DNA of 64,000 bases from an uncultured Flavobacteriaceae bacterium (GTDB taxonomy: Bacteria > Bacteroidota > Bacteroidia > Flavobacteriales > Flavobacteriaceae). The notes beneath the pieces are model-generated. The model saw only the letters and a list, made by a program, of their open reading frames with translations, was not told where the DNA came from and searched no databases. The translations under genes and the position numbers were made by a program. Below, piece by piece: positions 36,969-47,484 of the stretch (positions are counted from its first letter, which is position 1; every line of letters starts with the position of its first letter). The stretch spans positions 62,001-126,000 of the forward strand of contig CANKYF010000005.1 in assembly GCA_947487895.1 (NCBI GenBank). The letters run 5' to 3'.

Positions 36969-39900
36969 TTAATACTTATGAGCTATGTGTTTGCCGTCAT
37001 TCACAACAGTAATCACTTGATTTTGGTTAGCTAAATTTATTAAGTGTCTTACGTCACCATTTGTATAAAAACCAGAAGATCTATTTGGTAGATATGTAAA
37101 CTCGCCTTTACCATTACCTTTTAAAAATACGCCAATTCCAGCATCAGAACGTGTTGTTTCAACTTCAAACTGATAGTTATTGCCTGCTAATAATATATCT
37201 TTTTTACCATCTCCATCAAAATCTTCAAACAAAATACTATTGATTAACGATGCTTGTATCTCATTAGCGAAAGGCTTAAATTCAAAAACACCATCGTTAT
37301 TCATAAAAATACCTGAACGAAACTCATTAACTTCATAATGCAAAGCTGTTTCTATTCCATCTCCTAAAAGACCTTCAACTCCAAGATTAGCAAACTCATT
37401 ATAGGTGGCAACCTTTTTTGCAATATGAGGCATTTGTTGAGCTGTACAAGTTCTTCCCCTTATGGGAACTTGCTTTCCTTTATAATCCTTTGCTAGAACA
37501 ATATCTTGTACACCATTTAAATCAAAATCTTTAGCGTATACATGAAATGGTTTTTCACTAGAGGCATGAAATTTCATATTTAAACCAAGGTTTCCAGCAA
37601 TTATGTCTAAATCACCATCTCCATCAATATCATCAACAAGTAGTTTGTTCCACCAACCTTTAGTATTCGATAGAGAGTTATATGATTTACTTTTTTCAAA
37701 AACGCCTTTTTTATTAATAAGCACATCAATACCCATCCATTCACCAGTGACTATTAAATCTGGATAACCATCAGAATTTATGTCTTTCCAAACTGCATCT
37801 TTTACTAAGTTTAATTTTGGTAAAGCTACTTTTTTGTTGGCTATAGTGAATTGCCCATCATTATTTTCTAGTATATAACTGTTATTAGAAAGTGGGTATT
37901 TTCCAGATAAAACACCTCCTCCAATAAATAAATCAATATCACCGTCTTTATCAAAATCGAATGGTTTAACAACAGAAGAAACTATTGTAAATTCTGGTAT
38001 AATATTTTTAGCCTTTGTAAAATCACCTTTTCCATTATTAATGTACAATCTATCCTGTTGTCCTCTTGAAGTTGGAGAAAATTCATAACTTCCTGAACCT
38101 ACATATAAATCTTGATCTCCATCATTATCAAAATCAAAAAAAGCAGCTGAAATGTCTTCATAACGACCATCATCTAACAATGCTTTTGAAGTTTTCTCAA
38201 TAAAATTGCCATTTTTTTCACCTAATATAAGATGTGGGTTATTATCATAAGCTCCTCCGATGTATACATCTATGATACCATCATTATTTACATCTGCTTT
38301 AGCTATTGCAGGTCCTAAATGTGAGTATTTATAGGGTAAGAGTAGTTGAAGTTTGTAGTCGTCATGATATAGATCTTTATGATTATAACTAAATTCTACA
38401 GAGTTAAATATTTGTTTATCAAAATTTTTATTTTCAAACGAACTGTTGGAGTTTGCATTGTTGTATTCTAAAGTGATTTCGGTATTTTGAGTTACATTTG
38501 TGAGTTTCTGCTTTTTACCATCAAGCCAATCTACAATAGCATATTCTATAGCATCGTCTTTTGATATTCCAAAATGAAGCGTATTTGATACTGCAGACAA
38601 AAAACCTCTAGAATTAATCAGTTGACGTGTCAATGTTGAGCCTTTGCGAGTCTTAATTGTAACTTTTGTGCCAAGACCATTCAAGTTGCCTTCTGGTCCA
38701 TTAAACTTAAAGGATATGTAATTCCCTATACCTTTTTCTATGGCTTCGTTTTTAAGAATAGTTGCAGGCTCATTTATATTGTTAGTTACTATCTCTAAAT
38801 CACCATCATTATCTAAATCTACATATATGGCTCCATTGGAAAATGTAGGTGTTATATCCGTCCAAGTTTTTGTTACATCCTTGAAGGTAAGATTACCATT
38901 ATTTTTATAAAAATAGTTGGAAAGCTTTTGTTGAGGAAACATTTTAGCATACTTAAGAAAGTCTTCTTTTGTTGGTTTTTTCCCTTTAGCTCTTAATGCA
39001 TTTAAAATTTCCTTTGTAGTGTCTTGATCAATTACATCTCTAAAAACGCCATTAGTAATATATAAATCTTCAAATCCGTCTAAATCTAAATCGGCAGCTA
39101 ATACAGCCCAGCTCCAGTCGGTATTTGCAATACCAGCCATATTGCCAATATCACTAAATGTATTATTACCATTGTTTATTTGCAACATATTGTGCATGAA
39201 TTGGTGATGGTAATTATTTTTTACCATTTCTTCAAACTTAGGTATAGAGGTCATGGCCATAGTAGTTTTTGAACGCACATAATCCTCAGGATTCATATCT
39301 AAAGTCATGATATCAAAGAGACCATCATTATTAAAATCAGCTATATCACTACCCATACTATTAAATGATATATGTTTGAAATAGCCATGACGTTCATCAG
39401 AAAAAGTACCATCACCATTGTTTATATAGGCGAAATCAGGCACTTTAAAATCATTACACACATAAATATCTAAGAATCCATCACCATTTAGGTCACCCAC
39501 TTGTGGATTTAAACCAAAGCCAATATCATAGTGAATACCTGAGGCAGCTGATACATCCTCAAACTTGCCATTACCTACGTTTTTATAAAGCTTATCACTA
39601 CCAAGTAGTTCTTGAGATTTAGGATCTGTTTGTTTTTTATCAATGTCTATAATTTCTTTTGTCTTTCCGTCTATATCAGGAGTGTTTGAAATAAATAAAT
39701 CAAGGTCGTTATCATTATCCATATCAAAAAAGACTGCTTGAATCCCTCTATTGGAGTCGTTAATTCCATATTTTTCTGCTTGTTCAGAAAACTTGAAGCC
39801 ACCTTGATTTATGTATAAAAGATTTTCAAATTTTTTGTCACTCTTGTCTAAACCTCCTCTTACTAAGTAGATATCTAGAAGACCATCTTGGTTAATGTCA

Positions 39901-40325
39901 ACAGTTGTAACACCTGTATTAAAAGCTCCTGAAACACCTATTTTAGATATTACTGACATATCTTCAAAGGTTAGGTTTCCTTTGTTTTTGTATAGTTTAC
40001 ATTGTTTTGAATTACTTATAAAAAGCAAATCATTTAAGCCATCATTATCAAAGTCTCCTGAGGCTACTCCAGAACCAATATAACTGTACATGTATTCATA
40101 GTAATTAAAATCTAAACTTTCTATTAATGTGTTTTGAAAGTTGATTTTAGTCTGATTTGGTTCTAAAACAGAGAATAATTTTTCTGTTTCTTTAGTCGAT
40201 TTTTTTGATAAATTATCAATAACAGATTTACCTTTAGACTCTTTTTTACAAGATAAAATAGTTTGTAAAAGGCAAAACATAAATAAAACTTTTATAATAT
40301 TTTTTGAATCTTGATAAGATAACAT
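36969..40325 (-). CDS. CRTAC1-like FG-GAP/VCBS repeat lipoprotein with ASPIC/UnbV domain
   Basis: Large exported protein of 1118 aa. Signal sequence with lipobox-like ILSC (Cys26). It has many FG-GAP/VCBS units with the calcium-binding pattern DxDxDGxxD (for example GDFDNDGLNDLL, DINQDGLLDIY), which predict a beta-propeller. An ASPIC/UnbV domain at ~545-625 contains NSRGFLSAVSNTLHFG and VDWLDGKKQKLTN. Proteins of this kind accompany SusC/SusD pairs in Bacteroidota, probably on the cell surface. It lies 179 bp downstream of susD with an inverted repeat between. Confidence 0.85.
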   Translation of the reverse strand: MLSYQDSKNIIKVLFMFCLLQTILSCKKESKGKSVIDNLSKKSTKETEKLFSVLEPNQTKINFQNTLIESLDFNYYEYMYSYIGSGVASGDFDNDGLNDLLFISNSKQCKLYKNKGNLTFEDMSVISKIGVSGAFNTGVTTVDINQDGLLDIYLVRGGLDKSDKKFENLLYINQGGFKFSEQAEKYGINDSNRGIQAVFFDMDNDNDLDLFISNTPDIDGKTKEIIDIDKKQTDPKSQELLGSDKLYKNVGNGKFEDVSAASGIHYDIGFGLNPQVGDLNGDGFLDIYVCNDFKVPDFAYINNGDGTFSDERHGYFKHISFNSMGSDIADFNNDGLFDIMTLDMNPEDYVRSKTTMAMTSIPKFEEMVKNNYHHQFMHNMLQINNGNNTFSDIGNMAGIANTDWSWAVLAADLDLDGFEDLYITNGVFRDVIDQDTTKEILNALRAKGKKPTKEDFLKYAKMFPQQKLSNYFYKNNGNLTFKDVTKTWTDITPTFSNGAIYVDLDNDGDLEIVTNNINEPATILKNEAIEKGIGNYISFKFNGPEGNLNGLGTKVTIKTRKGSTLTRQLINSRGFLSAVSNTLHFGISKDDAIEYAIVDWLDGKKQKLTNVTQNTEITLEYNNANSNSSFENKNFDKQIFNSVEFSYNHKDLYHDDYKLQLLLPYKYSHLGPAIAKADVNNDGIIDVYIGGAYDNNPHLILGEKNGNFIEKTSKALLDDGRYEDISAAFFDFDNDGDQDLYVGSGSYEFSPTSRGQQDRLYINNGKGDFTKAKNIIPEFTIVSSVVKPFDFDKDGDIDLFIGGGVLSGKYPLSNNSYILENNDGQFTIANKKVALPKLNLVKDAVWKDINSDGYPDLIVTGEWMGIDVLINKKGVFEKSKSYNSLSNTKGWWNKLLVDDIDGDGDLDIIAGNLGLNMKFHASSEKPFHVYAKDFDLNGVQDIVLAKDYKGKQVPIRGRTCTAQQMPHIAKKVATYNEFANLGVEGLLGDGIETALHYEVNEFRSGIFMNNDGVFEFKPFANEIQASLINSILFEDFDGDGKKDILLAGNNYQFEVETTRSDAGIGVFLKGNGKGEFTYLPNRSSGFYTNGDVRHLINLANQNQVITVVNDGKHIAHKY

Positions 40326-40440
40326 GGTAAATATTAATTTAGAATTAATTCAACTTAGAAAAGTGAAAAATGGTATTAACTAAAATATGAAATAGATTTG
40401 TATTGTAACTTAATTGATATCTATTTATTTTTTAATAAAT

Positions 40441-40469
40441 AACGGCAGGAAATTTAATTTCCTGCCGTT
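40441..40469. other. long inverted repeat between susD and the CRTAC1-like gene
   Basis: Arms aacggcaggaaatt (40441-40454) and aatttcctgccgtt (40456-40469) are perfect complements. An A-run follows on the plus strand; in the direction of the genes (minus) only a weak T-rich tract follows. It may be an mRNA-stabilising or partial-termination hairpin separating expression of SusD and the distal lipoprotein. Confidence 0.5.
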
Positions 40470-40504
40470 AAAAAAATAATTTATAAAACTAAACCAATAT
40501 AAAT

Positions 40505-42088
40505 TTAATCGTCGGCAAATCCTGGGTTTTCTTGAATAATCGCAGGAGGTATATCTGAGAAATAATTAGCATTACTTAAATCTCCAGTCGCTGGATTATG
40601 TAATGGTAATAATTCATCAGCAGAATTTCTAGAAACCTGAGGAGTTCTAGCAGGTGTAGCTAAAGCGTCAGCAACCAGTTCTAAACGTACTAAATCATAC
40701 CATCTTAGCCATTCTCCAGCTAACTCCCATTTACGCTCTGTAACTGCAAGATTTGCTAAATCTCCAGAAGTGATATCAACTGATGGATTCGGAGTTCCAA
40801 ATGGTAAGCCTTCAGCTCTTCTGCGTACTTGATTAAGTGCTTCCCAAGATAGTGCATCTTCTTGTCCTGCTCTAGCTGATGCTTCTGCATACATCAGTAA
40901 GACATCTGAATAGCGAATCCAGAAATCACTACGTTCTGTAGAGAAAGATCCGAAAGCCAAATCTCCTTCAGGTCCTGCAACTTTAGAATATACAGGACTA
41001 GCTTGACTTGCAAGATTTTCCCAATCAATATCAGTTCTAAAAGTACCTTCTTTTCTTGGACTTTCTGGGAAATCTTCAAAAAACCTAATTTCAGCAAAAG
41101 TTTCATCCCAACCGTTAAAAGGAGGTCCTGCGGGAAAACCAGCTTGTCCATATTTTCTGTTGTCTCTTCCTGAAGCTTGATCATAAGCAAATAGGAAAAC
41201 ACTTTCTTTGTTAATGGCATTTGCTTCAAGCCATAAGTCTCCAAAATTATCCATCAAATCAAAACCATGAGCGGCTTTATTTTCAATAACTAATTTAGCT
41301 TGTTCTGCAGCTAAAGCATACTTGCTTGCATCTTTCACAGGGAAACCAGCCCAATCCATATATATTCTAGCCAATAAAGCTCTTGCTGAGCCCTTGTTGG
41401 GTCTTTGAGCTCCTACAGGAATACCTTCTTGTACATCAGGTAAATCTCTTATGGCGATAAGTAAATCAGCTTCAACTTGTTGATATACTTCAAGAGGGTC
41501 ACTGAGTGTACTAGCGGGTTCTATTGAAATAGTTAGTGCGGCTTTACCAAATATTCTGAGAGTTTGGTGAAATGATAGCGATCTTAGAAATAAAAGCTCA
41601 GCTAAAAGTTCGTTAGTTTTTAAAATTTCATCTTGCTCTTCTTGAGGTAGAGAACTAATATCATCTGGTGCAGTAGATAATCTTGACTGAGCAAATTCTA
41701 CACCGTTTGCAATACTTGCTAGAATAACATTGGTATCTCTCCAGTACTTCTCAGTTCTTGGATTAGAAGGGTCAAGTTCACGAATATCAAACTGTCTGAA
41801 TTCTTCTTTATTTCCAGCTGCACTAGTGGTAATATCATCACCACCCCAACCAGGTACATTATATCCATTTAACCACATCATGGGATGGAAGTCTCCATAC
41901 GAAAGAAGCACAAAAGCTTCTAAAATTTCAATGGAAAACTGATCGTCTACGGTTCCTCCAGTTTCAGTTATTTCAGATAAATCTGAAATTTCGTCTATAT
42001 CTACGCAATTAGTGGTAATGAATAACAGCCCACATGCTGCCAATGCATACCATTGCATTTTTCTTTTAATTTTGTTTAATCTATACAT
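40505..42088 (-). CDS. SusD/RagB family outer-membrane nutrient-binding lipoprotein
   Basis: 527 aa. N-terminal export signal with a Cys after a hydrophobic run (LLFITTNC), fitting a lipoprotein although the lipobox is not canonical. SusD features: ELLFLRSLSFHQTLRIFGKAAL (helical TPR-like region) and the C-terminal YSDVLLMYAEASARAG and ALNQVRRRAEGLPFG segments. It caps the SusC barrel and binds ligand at the cell surface. It follows susC by 15 bp, so the pair is co-transcribed. The substrate is not deducible. Confidence 0.92.
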   Translation of the reverse strand: MYRLNKIKRKMQWYALAACGLLFITTNCVDIDEISDLSEITETGGTVDDQFSIEILEAFVLLSYGDFHPMMWLNGYNVPGWGGDDITTSAAGNKEEFRQFDIRELDPSNPRTEKYWRDTNVILASIANGVEFAQSRLSTAPDDISSLPQEEQDEILKTNELLAELLFLRSLSFHQTLRIFGKAALTISIEPASTLSDPLEVYQQVEADLLIAIRDLPDVQEGIPVGAQRPNKGSARALLARIYMDWAGFPVKDASKYALAAEQAKLVIENKAAHGFDLMDNFGDLWLEANAINKESVFLFAYDQASGRDNRKYGQAGFPAGPPFNGWDETFAEIRFFEDFPESPRKEGTFRTDIDWENLASQASPVYSKVAGPEGDLAFGSFSTERSDFWIRYSDVLLMYAEASARAGQEDALSWEALNQVRRRAEGLPFGTPNPSVDITSGDLANLAVTERKWELAGEWLRWYDLVRLELVADALATPARTPQVSRNSADELLPLHNPATGDLSNANYFSDIPPAIIQENPGFADD

Positions 42089-42103
42089 AACATTATTTTT
42101 TTA

Positions 42104-45100
42104 TTAAATACCTATTTTAACACCTAAAGTGTATAATCGAGGGTTAGGAACAGCTCCAGCATCAATACCAGAAGCTTGGTCTGCACTACCTCCACGATTT
42201 GAAGATACCTCAGGGTCGTACCCTTTGTAGTCAGTAATTAAAAATAAATTTTGACCGCTTGCGTATATTTTAATATAATCAAACCCTTTCGTTGGTTGGT
42301 TAAATGTGTATCCTAGGGATAAGTTGCTTAACCTAATAAAGCTTCCATCTTCTACATATCTCGAAGAATTTAAGCCAACATTTTGAACTTGATCAAGATC
42401 CTTTTTTAAGAATGCACGAAAATTTGGCTCACCACCGGCAAGAGCAGCTTCAACTTGATTAAACACTTCAAAACCGTGAGATCCTTGTAAGAATAGGTTA
42501 AAATCCCAGTTTTTGTAATTGAAAGTATTGTTTAGACCCCAAGTTGTAGTTGGCAAGCCACTACCAATTACTTGACGATTATTATCAATATTAGCAGTTC
42601 CATCAGGATTGGTGCCTAAATATCTAGTGCCCCAGAAAGCTCCTAAAGGTTCTCCTTCTTTTATAACATTAATAATGTTTCTACCTCCAACATCAAAGAA
42701 AGAACCAAGAACAAATGGTTTATTTTCATTTAACCTAGGCGATATACGAACCACTTCATTTTGAAGGTAAGAAAAGGCCAAAGTAGAATTCCATTTGAAG
42801 TCTTCAGTTTTTATAACATCAGCATTTAAAACTATATCTACACCTTTGTTTTGAACATCACCTACGTTTTCTGTAATAAATAAACCAGGAACATTATCTC
42901 TTTTTAGTGTAGTAACAATTAAGTCTTTTGTGTCTTTTTGATAAGCGTCAATAGTTAAATTGATACGACCATTTAAGAATCCAACATCTAATCCAATATT
43001 AGCTTGTTCGGTAGTCTCCCAAGTTAAATCAGGGTTACCTTCAACAGTTTGTTTTTGGATAGTAATTGTTCCAGTTGGAGTTACAATATTAACAGGTGTA
43101 AAAGCATCTTCAAAGGCTCCTCTAGGTGCATTTTGGTTGCCAGTTTCACCCCAAGAGGCACGAAGTTTTAAACTACTAATAGCATCACTATTTTGAATGA
43201 AGCCTAAATTATTAAAATTGTATCCTACTGAGAAACTTTTAAATACACCAACTCTATTATCTTTTGTAAAGGCTGTAGTTTCATCTCTTCTTACCGATGC
43301 AGATACTGAAAGACTTCTATTAAAAGTATATTTTGCTCTACCTAAGAATGAGATTATAGCAGATTCTCCAAAACCAGTATTAATACTTAAGAACCTTCTA
43401 TCTAATCTTGGGTCAGTTGCAGGAAAATCGGCAGGGTTTTCACCAGGACCTACTTCAAAACGATCTATATCTGTAATGTTTCTTAGGAAGAATGGGATTT
43501 GATTTCTACTTGTATTATGGAATCTATTATCACTTTTAGTAAATTCATAGACTCCTAAAACATCAATTTCATGTTTTTCGTTAAATGTTTTGTTCCAATT
43601 TAATAAATTAGAAATTTGGTAATTGGTAAACTCGTTTGTGTTGATGAAACCAACATTACCACCAAAATCAGAACCTGTTTCTGGTGCTTGAAACCTCAAG
43701 CCTTCGCCTGTTTGATTGGTTACTGAGACACCACCAATAAGTGTATAGGTAAATTCTGGTGTGAATTTATATTCTACATTGATATTAGTGTTAAATCTAT
43801 TTGCTCTTCTTATAGTGCTACTTCTTAAAAGATTAGTAACAAAATAAGTAGGTGAAGTGTCACTACCTGTTTGAGGTCTATTGTAGTTAAAGGAACCATC
43901 TGGATTAAACATTCTAAATGTAGGATCCCAAGCCAATGTAGCAACAACAGGACCTCCAAAGAAAAGGTTTTGAGAGTTTGGATCGTTAAAATCTAATTCT
44001 CTGTTGTAAAAAGCACGAACACCAACTTTTAATTTGTCGTTTATTTTGCTTTCAACATTTGCTCTTAGAGAATATCTTTCATAAAGATTTTTTGTCATGA
44101 TACCTTCCTGTTTGGTATAATTTCCAGACACAAAGTAACTAGTTCCATCTTGACCGCCACTTATAGATATTTGATGATTTTGGCCATAAGCTGTTCTAAA
44201 CAATTCGTCTTCTCTGTCAGTAACAGGATTGTCAATTAAACTCTGTTCTGTTTCTCCAGGGAATAACGCTGGATTGTCGGTAAGTCTATAATGTTCAAGA
44301 GCATTACGTCTATTCTCATATGATTTTGCTAGTTCAGAAATAGACCCGAAACTATTAATTTCTATTTTGGTTTTTCCTTTACCTTTTTTAGTAGTTATTA
44401 AGATAACACCATTGGCCCCACGAGAACCGTAAATGGCTGTAGCGGAAGCGTCTTTTAAAACATCAAAAGATTCGATGTCGGCAGGGTTTAAAGTTCTTAA
44501 GTCTCCTCCAATGAATCCGTCAATAACTACTAATGGAGCGTTATTACCTGTAATAGAATTAACACCTCTTACCCTAATTTTTGCACCAGCCCCAGGAGAA
44601 CCATTTGACCTTGCTACAGTTACACCAGCAGTTCTACCCTGTAGCGCTTCTTCAACACGAATTACAGGTTGTTCTTCGAAACTCTTGGAGGTAACTTGAG
44701 TTACAGCTTCTGTAATGTCACTCCTCTTTGCAGTACCATAACCAATAACGACTACTTCATCAAGTAATGCAGCGTCTTCAGTTATAGTAATAGTAATGTC
44801 GTTTTGTCCTGTTAGAGTAATAGATTGAGTTACATAACCCACGTATGATACTTCTAATACGTCTCCAGATGAAGCTGTAATACTAAACTTTCCATCAAAA
44901 TCTGTTACAGCGCCTTTTGTAGTTCCTTTTACTAAGATATTAGCTCCAGCAACAGGAACACCAGATTCATCAATAACAGTTCCGGTAATGATTTGTTGTG
45001 GGTCATCAATGAAATTTGATGTTTGATTTTTAGTTTTGTCTAGTATAAGTATTATTTGCTTGTTTAATACTTCAAAGTTAATATCTGTTCCGTAAAAAAC

Positions 45101-45391
45101 ATGTTCTAAAATCTTTCTGATTTTAGTTTTTTTGAAATTAACAGAAACGAGTTTTTTATAGTCAATCTCTTTGCTGTTATATAAAAATTTAAATTCAGAT
45201 TTACTTTCAATAGAGCGTAAAACATTTTCAATGCTTACATCGCTTAATTCAATAGAAATTTTCGCATTCTGCGAATATGAATTCGCATGAATTTGAAAAA
45301 GAGAGATCAAAAATAGATAAATGGTAAGTTTCATCTTTAAATCAAACTTAAATTTGGGAATAGACTTCCCGAGTATAAATGGAATTTTCAT
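42104..45391 (-). CDS. SusC/RagA family TonB-linked outer-membrane protein with N-terminal STN domain
   Basis: 1095 aa. Signal peptide near residues 15-40, then an STN signalling domain (~45-115, ISIELSDVSIENVLRSIESK), a carboxypeptidase-regulatory-like domain (~133-205, GTVIDESGVPVAGANILVKG), TonB box DEVVVIGYG, a plug domain (IRVRGVNSITGNN) and a long beta-barrel. The STN domain marks it as a transducer that signals to the FecR-family protein encoded upstream. It imports a ligand with the partner SusD. Confidence 0.95.
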   Translation of the reverse strand: MKIPFILGKSIPKFKFDLKMKLTIYLFLISLFQIHANSYSQNAKISIELSDVSIENVLRSIESKSEFKFLYNSKEIDYKKLVSVNFKKTKIRKILEHVFYGTDINFEVLNKQIILILDKTKNQTSNFIDDPQQIITGTVIDESGVPVAGANILVKGTTKGAVTDFDGKFSITASSGDVLEVSYVGYVTQSITLTGQNDITITITEDAALLDEVVVIGYGTAKRSDITEAVTQVTSKSFEEQPVIRVEEALQGRTAGVTVARSNGSPGAGAKIRVRGVNSITGNNAPLVVIDGFIGGDLRTLNPADIESFDVLKDASATAIYGSRGANGVILITTKKGKGKTKIEINSFGSISELAKSYENRRNALEHYRLTDNPALFPGETEQSLIDNPVTDREDELFRTAYGQNHQISISGGQDGTSYFVSGNYTKQEGIMTKNLYERYSLRANVESKINDKLKVGVRAFYNRELDFNDPNSQNLFFGGPVVATLAWDPTFRMFNPDGSFNYNRPQTGSDTSPTYFVTNLLRSSTIRRANRFNTNINVEYKFTPEFTYTLIGGVSVTNQTGEGLRFQAPETGSDFGGNVGFINTNEFTNYQISNLLNWNKTFNEKHEIDVLGVYEFTKSDNRFHNTSRNQIPFFLRNITDIDRFEVGPGENPADFPATDPRLDRRFLSINTGFGESAIISFLGRAKYTFNRSLSVSASVRRDETTAFTKDNRVGVFKSFSVGYNFNNLGFIQNSDAISSLKLRASWGETGNQNAPRGAFEDAFTPVNIVTPTGTITIQKQTVEGNPDLTWETTEQANIGLDVGFLNGRINLTIDAYQKDTKDLIVTTLKRDNVPGLFITENVGDVQNKGVDIVLNADVIKTEDFKWNSTLAFSYLQNEVVRISPRLNENKPFVLGSFFDVGGRNIINVIKEGEPLGAFWGTRYLGTNPDGTANIDNNRQVIGSGLPTTTWGLNNTFNYKNWDFNLFLQGSHGFEVFNQVEAALAGGEPNFRAFLKKDLDQVQNVGLNSSRYVEDGSFIRLSNLSLGYTFNQPTKGFDYIKIYASGQNLFLITDYKGYDPEVSSNRGGSADQASGIDAGAVPNPRLYTLGVKIGI

Positions 45392-45443
45392 ACTTTTGTT
45401 AAGAGTTTAGTGGTTTAATAAATGTTTTAAATTACTAATAGTT

Positions 45444-45478
45444 AATCGGGAAGTGTTGCAGCACTTTCCGATTTTTTT
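45444..45478 (+). terminator. hairpin with T-run in the fecR-susC gap, plus-strand orientation
   Basis: Arms aatcgggaagtg (45444-45455) and cactttccgatt (45461-45472) pair with one mismatch (G-T), followed by eight Ts on the plus strand. Read from the minus strand, the direction of fecR and susC, there is no T-run. It is therefore not a terminator for those genes but could stop antisense transcription or form a leader hairpin of susC. Confidence 0.45.
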
Positions 45479-45534
45479 TAATTAAGTGTAGTGTTTTTCA
45501 TATCATAGTTTTAGTCTTATTTGTTGTTTTAGTT

Positions 45535-46707
45535 TTAGTTAATATTTATTTGGTTTTGATTTATTGAATAAGTAAAATGATAGTTTTTACTAAATGATAG
45601 TAATACTTGTTCAATTGGTTCAATATCAAAACTTGCTGTAAAGATTTCATTAGCAAGTGTTGAATTGTTATTTATTATAGAAACGTTATAGTGTCTTTCT
45701 AGCTTTTTAAGAATTTTTTCAAATTTCATATGCTCAAAAACAATTTTACCATCAATCCATGCAGTGTATATTGAAGTATCTACGTTGTTGACAATAACAT
45801 TACCTTTTTGCTTTTGCCAATCGGCTTTATTACCGGGTTTTAATAAAGTTTTAGAATTATTTTTAGTAGATCCAATGGTAACAGCTCCTTCTACTAAAAC
45901 AGTATTTACAGTAGCATCTTCAGGATAAGAAGATACATTGAACTTGGTACCAAGAACTTCAACATTCATATTGTCTGCATTTACAATAAAAGGGTGTTTT
46001 TCATTTTTAGTTACTTCAAAAAAAGCTTCACCTTCTAAGAATACGGTTCTATTCGATCCTTCAATGAATTTAACAGGATACTTAATGGAGCTTCCAGAAT
46101 TTAAATGAACTATCGTATTATCAGATAATGTAATTTGAAATACTTTTCCATATGGAATGGTAAGTTTGTTATAAACTAACTTTTCTGATTTTTTTTCAGA
46201 CGAAGTGTTGGTGTAATTAAGATTTGTACCTTTTTGAACACCTACAACATTACCTTGGTCATCTATAATCTTACGAGTACCATCTGCTGTTATAATTTCT
46301 TTTTTACCGTTTTCTAATTCTAAAACTATATTATCTTGATTAGTGCTAGTTTTAGATATAGTTGTTTCTTGGTTTATAGGTAGTGAGGTTTGTTTGTTTG
46401 TAGAAAAGTAATATGCTAAACCAAAGCATAAAACAACTGCAGCAGCAATTCTAGGGATGTTAAAATAATTTTTGTTCTTTTTTTGCGGACTTATTTTTAC
46501 CCAATCTTGGTTTTTAGTCTTATTAATATATTTAATTTGAAGTTCGCGTTCTTTCTTGTATTCCTCATCATTAAGAGATTTTAAGATATCTGATGTGTCA
46601 GACTCAGAAAAGTCTTTGTTTATTTGAGAAATATCTATTTCTTCTTCTTTTATGATCTTTAAAGCAATGCTTTTAGATAATGTTATAATTCTTTTGATTA
46701 TATGCAT
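45535..46707 (-). CDS. FecR family anti-sigma regulator
   Basis: 390 aa. The N-terminal cytoplasmic part is followed by one transmembrane helix near residue 90-105 (IAAAVVLCFGLAYYF). The periplasmic FecR domain has VQKGTNLNY, LSDNTIVHLNSGSSIKYP, RTVFLEGEAFFEV and VNADNMNVEVLGTKFNVSSY. A C-terminal domain (DUF4974-like, ~315-390) ends SFSKNYHFTYSINQNQI. It relays the signal from the STN domain of SusC to the ECF sigma factor. Located between the sigma gene and susC. Confidence 0.92.
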   Translation of the reverse strand: MHIIKRIITLSKSIALKIIKEEEIDISQINKDFSESDTSDILKSLNDEEYKKERELQIKYINKTKNQDWVKISPQKKNKNYFNIPRIAAAVVLCFGLAYYFSTNKQTSLPINQETTISKTSTNQDNIVLELENGKKEIITADGTRKIIDDQGNVVGVQKGTNLNYTNTSSEKKSEKLVYNKLTIPYGKVFQITLSDNTIVHLNSGSSIKYPVKFIEGSNRTVFLEGEAFFEVTKNEKHPFIVNADNMNVEVLGTKFNVSSYPEDATVNTVLVEGAVTIGSTKNNSKTLLKPGNKADWQKQKGNVIVNNVDTSIYTAWIDGKIVFEHMKFEKILKKLERHYNVSIINNNSTLANEIFTASFDIEPIEQVLLSFSKNYHFTYSINQNQININ

Positions 46708-46847
46708 TAAAAATAAGATAGATTATTTAGTAGTATTTAACCCTTATAACGACAAATTGATTTAGGGGGGTGAAAAAAAATCAATTTTTTTTTTAAAAAA
46801 CAAAATTTAAAACTTAAATCTATTAATACCAGTAATGTATGGATAGT

Positions 46848-47396
46848 TTATATTAAAAAATATAACAATAACAGAAATGCGCCTTTTAATAACGGGCGAA
46901 GCTTTTGATAAGCTATACGTTTTTGCGTTTTTACAGTATTTAATGAGATGCTTAGTTCTTCTGATATTTGCTTATTTCCATGACCTTTTAAACTTAAATT
47001 AATAATGCGTTTGCATTTATAAGGTAATGTATTAACGGCTTCATTTACCAATCTTGAGGTTTCTTCAATTAAAACATGTTTTTCAAAATAACTTTGAGAA
47101 GTAATTAGGTTTAAGATTTCTGAGTCTAAAGAAGTCTTATTTCTAACCTCTTTGGATTTTATAAAATCCAAAGATTTATTTCTAACCATAGTATACAAAT
47201 AAGCTTTAACATTATCATCTTCGTTAAGGAGTAGTTTATCGTTCCAAATTTTTATGAAAACTTCTTGAACTAAATCCTTAGAAGATTCTAAGTTATTTGT
47301 GTACTTGCTAGAAAAAATACAAAGAGAAGGATAAAAAGTATCAAACAACTTTTTATAATTATCTAGCCTTATACTATTTTTTTCAATTAATTTCAA
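46848..47396 (-). CDS. RNA polymerase ECF-type sigma-70 factor
   Basis: About 182 aa from a TTG start. Region 2 is recognisable (YKKLFDTFYPSLCIFSSKY, SKDLVQEVFIKIW, AYLYTMVRNKSLDFI) and region 4 follows (LPYKCKRIINLSLKGHGNKQISEELSISLNTVKTQKRIAY). It is the cognate sigma of the FecR-SusC system. The frame extends upstream to a TTG at 47465, but the added residues look non-family. No ATG exists in the right place. A promoter is at 47485-47517. Confidence 0.85.
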   Translation of the reverse strand: MKLIEKNSIRLDNYKKLFDTFYPSLCIFSSKYTNNLESSKDLVQEVFIKIWNDKLLLNEDDNVKAYLYTMVRNKSLDFIKSKEVRNKTSLDSEILNLITSQSYFEKHVLIEETSRLVNEAVNTLPYKCKRIINLSLKGHGNKQISEELSISLNTVKTQKRIAYQKLRPLLKGAFLLLLYFLI

Positions 47397-47484
47397 AATA
47401 AAACGAAATAAGCAGCAAGTAATTAAAGTTACAAACTGGTTAAAATTCTTAAAAATAAATAACAAAAACTAAATCAAACTGACT

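Noticed and set aside
40894-41244. Minus-strand frame of 116 codons inside susD
   Set aside because: Different frame of the well-supported SusD gene; no family features.
47397-47465. N-terminal extension of the ECF sigma factor from the TTG at 47465
   Set aside because: Added residues look unlike sigma factors and make the protein longer than usual; the TTG at 47396 fits better.
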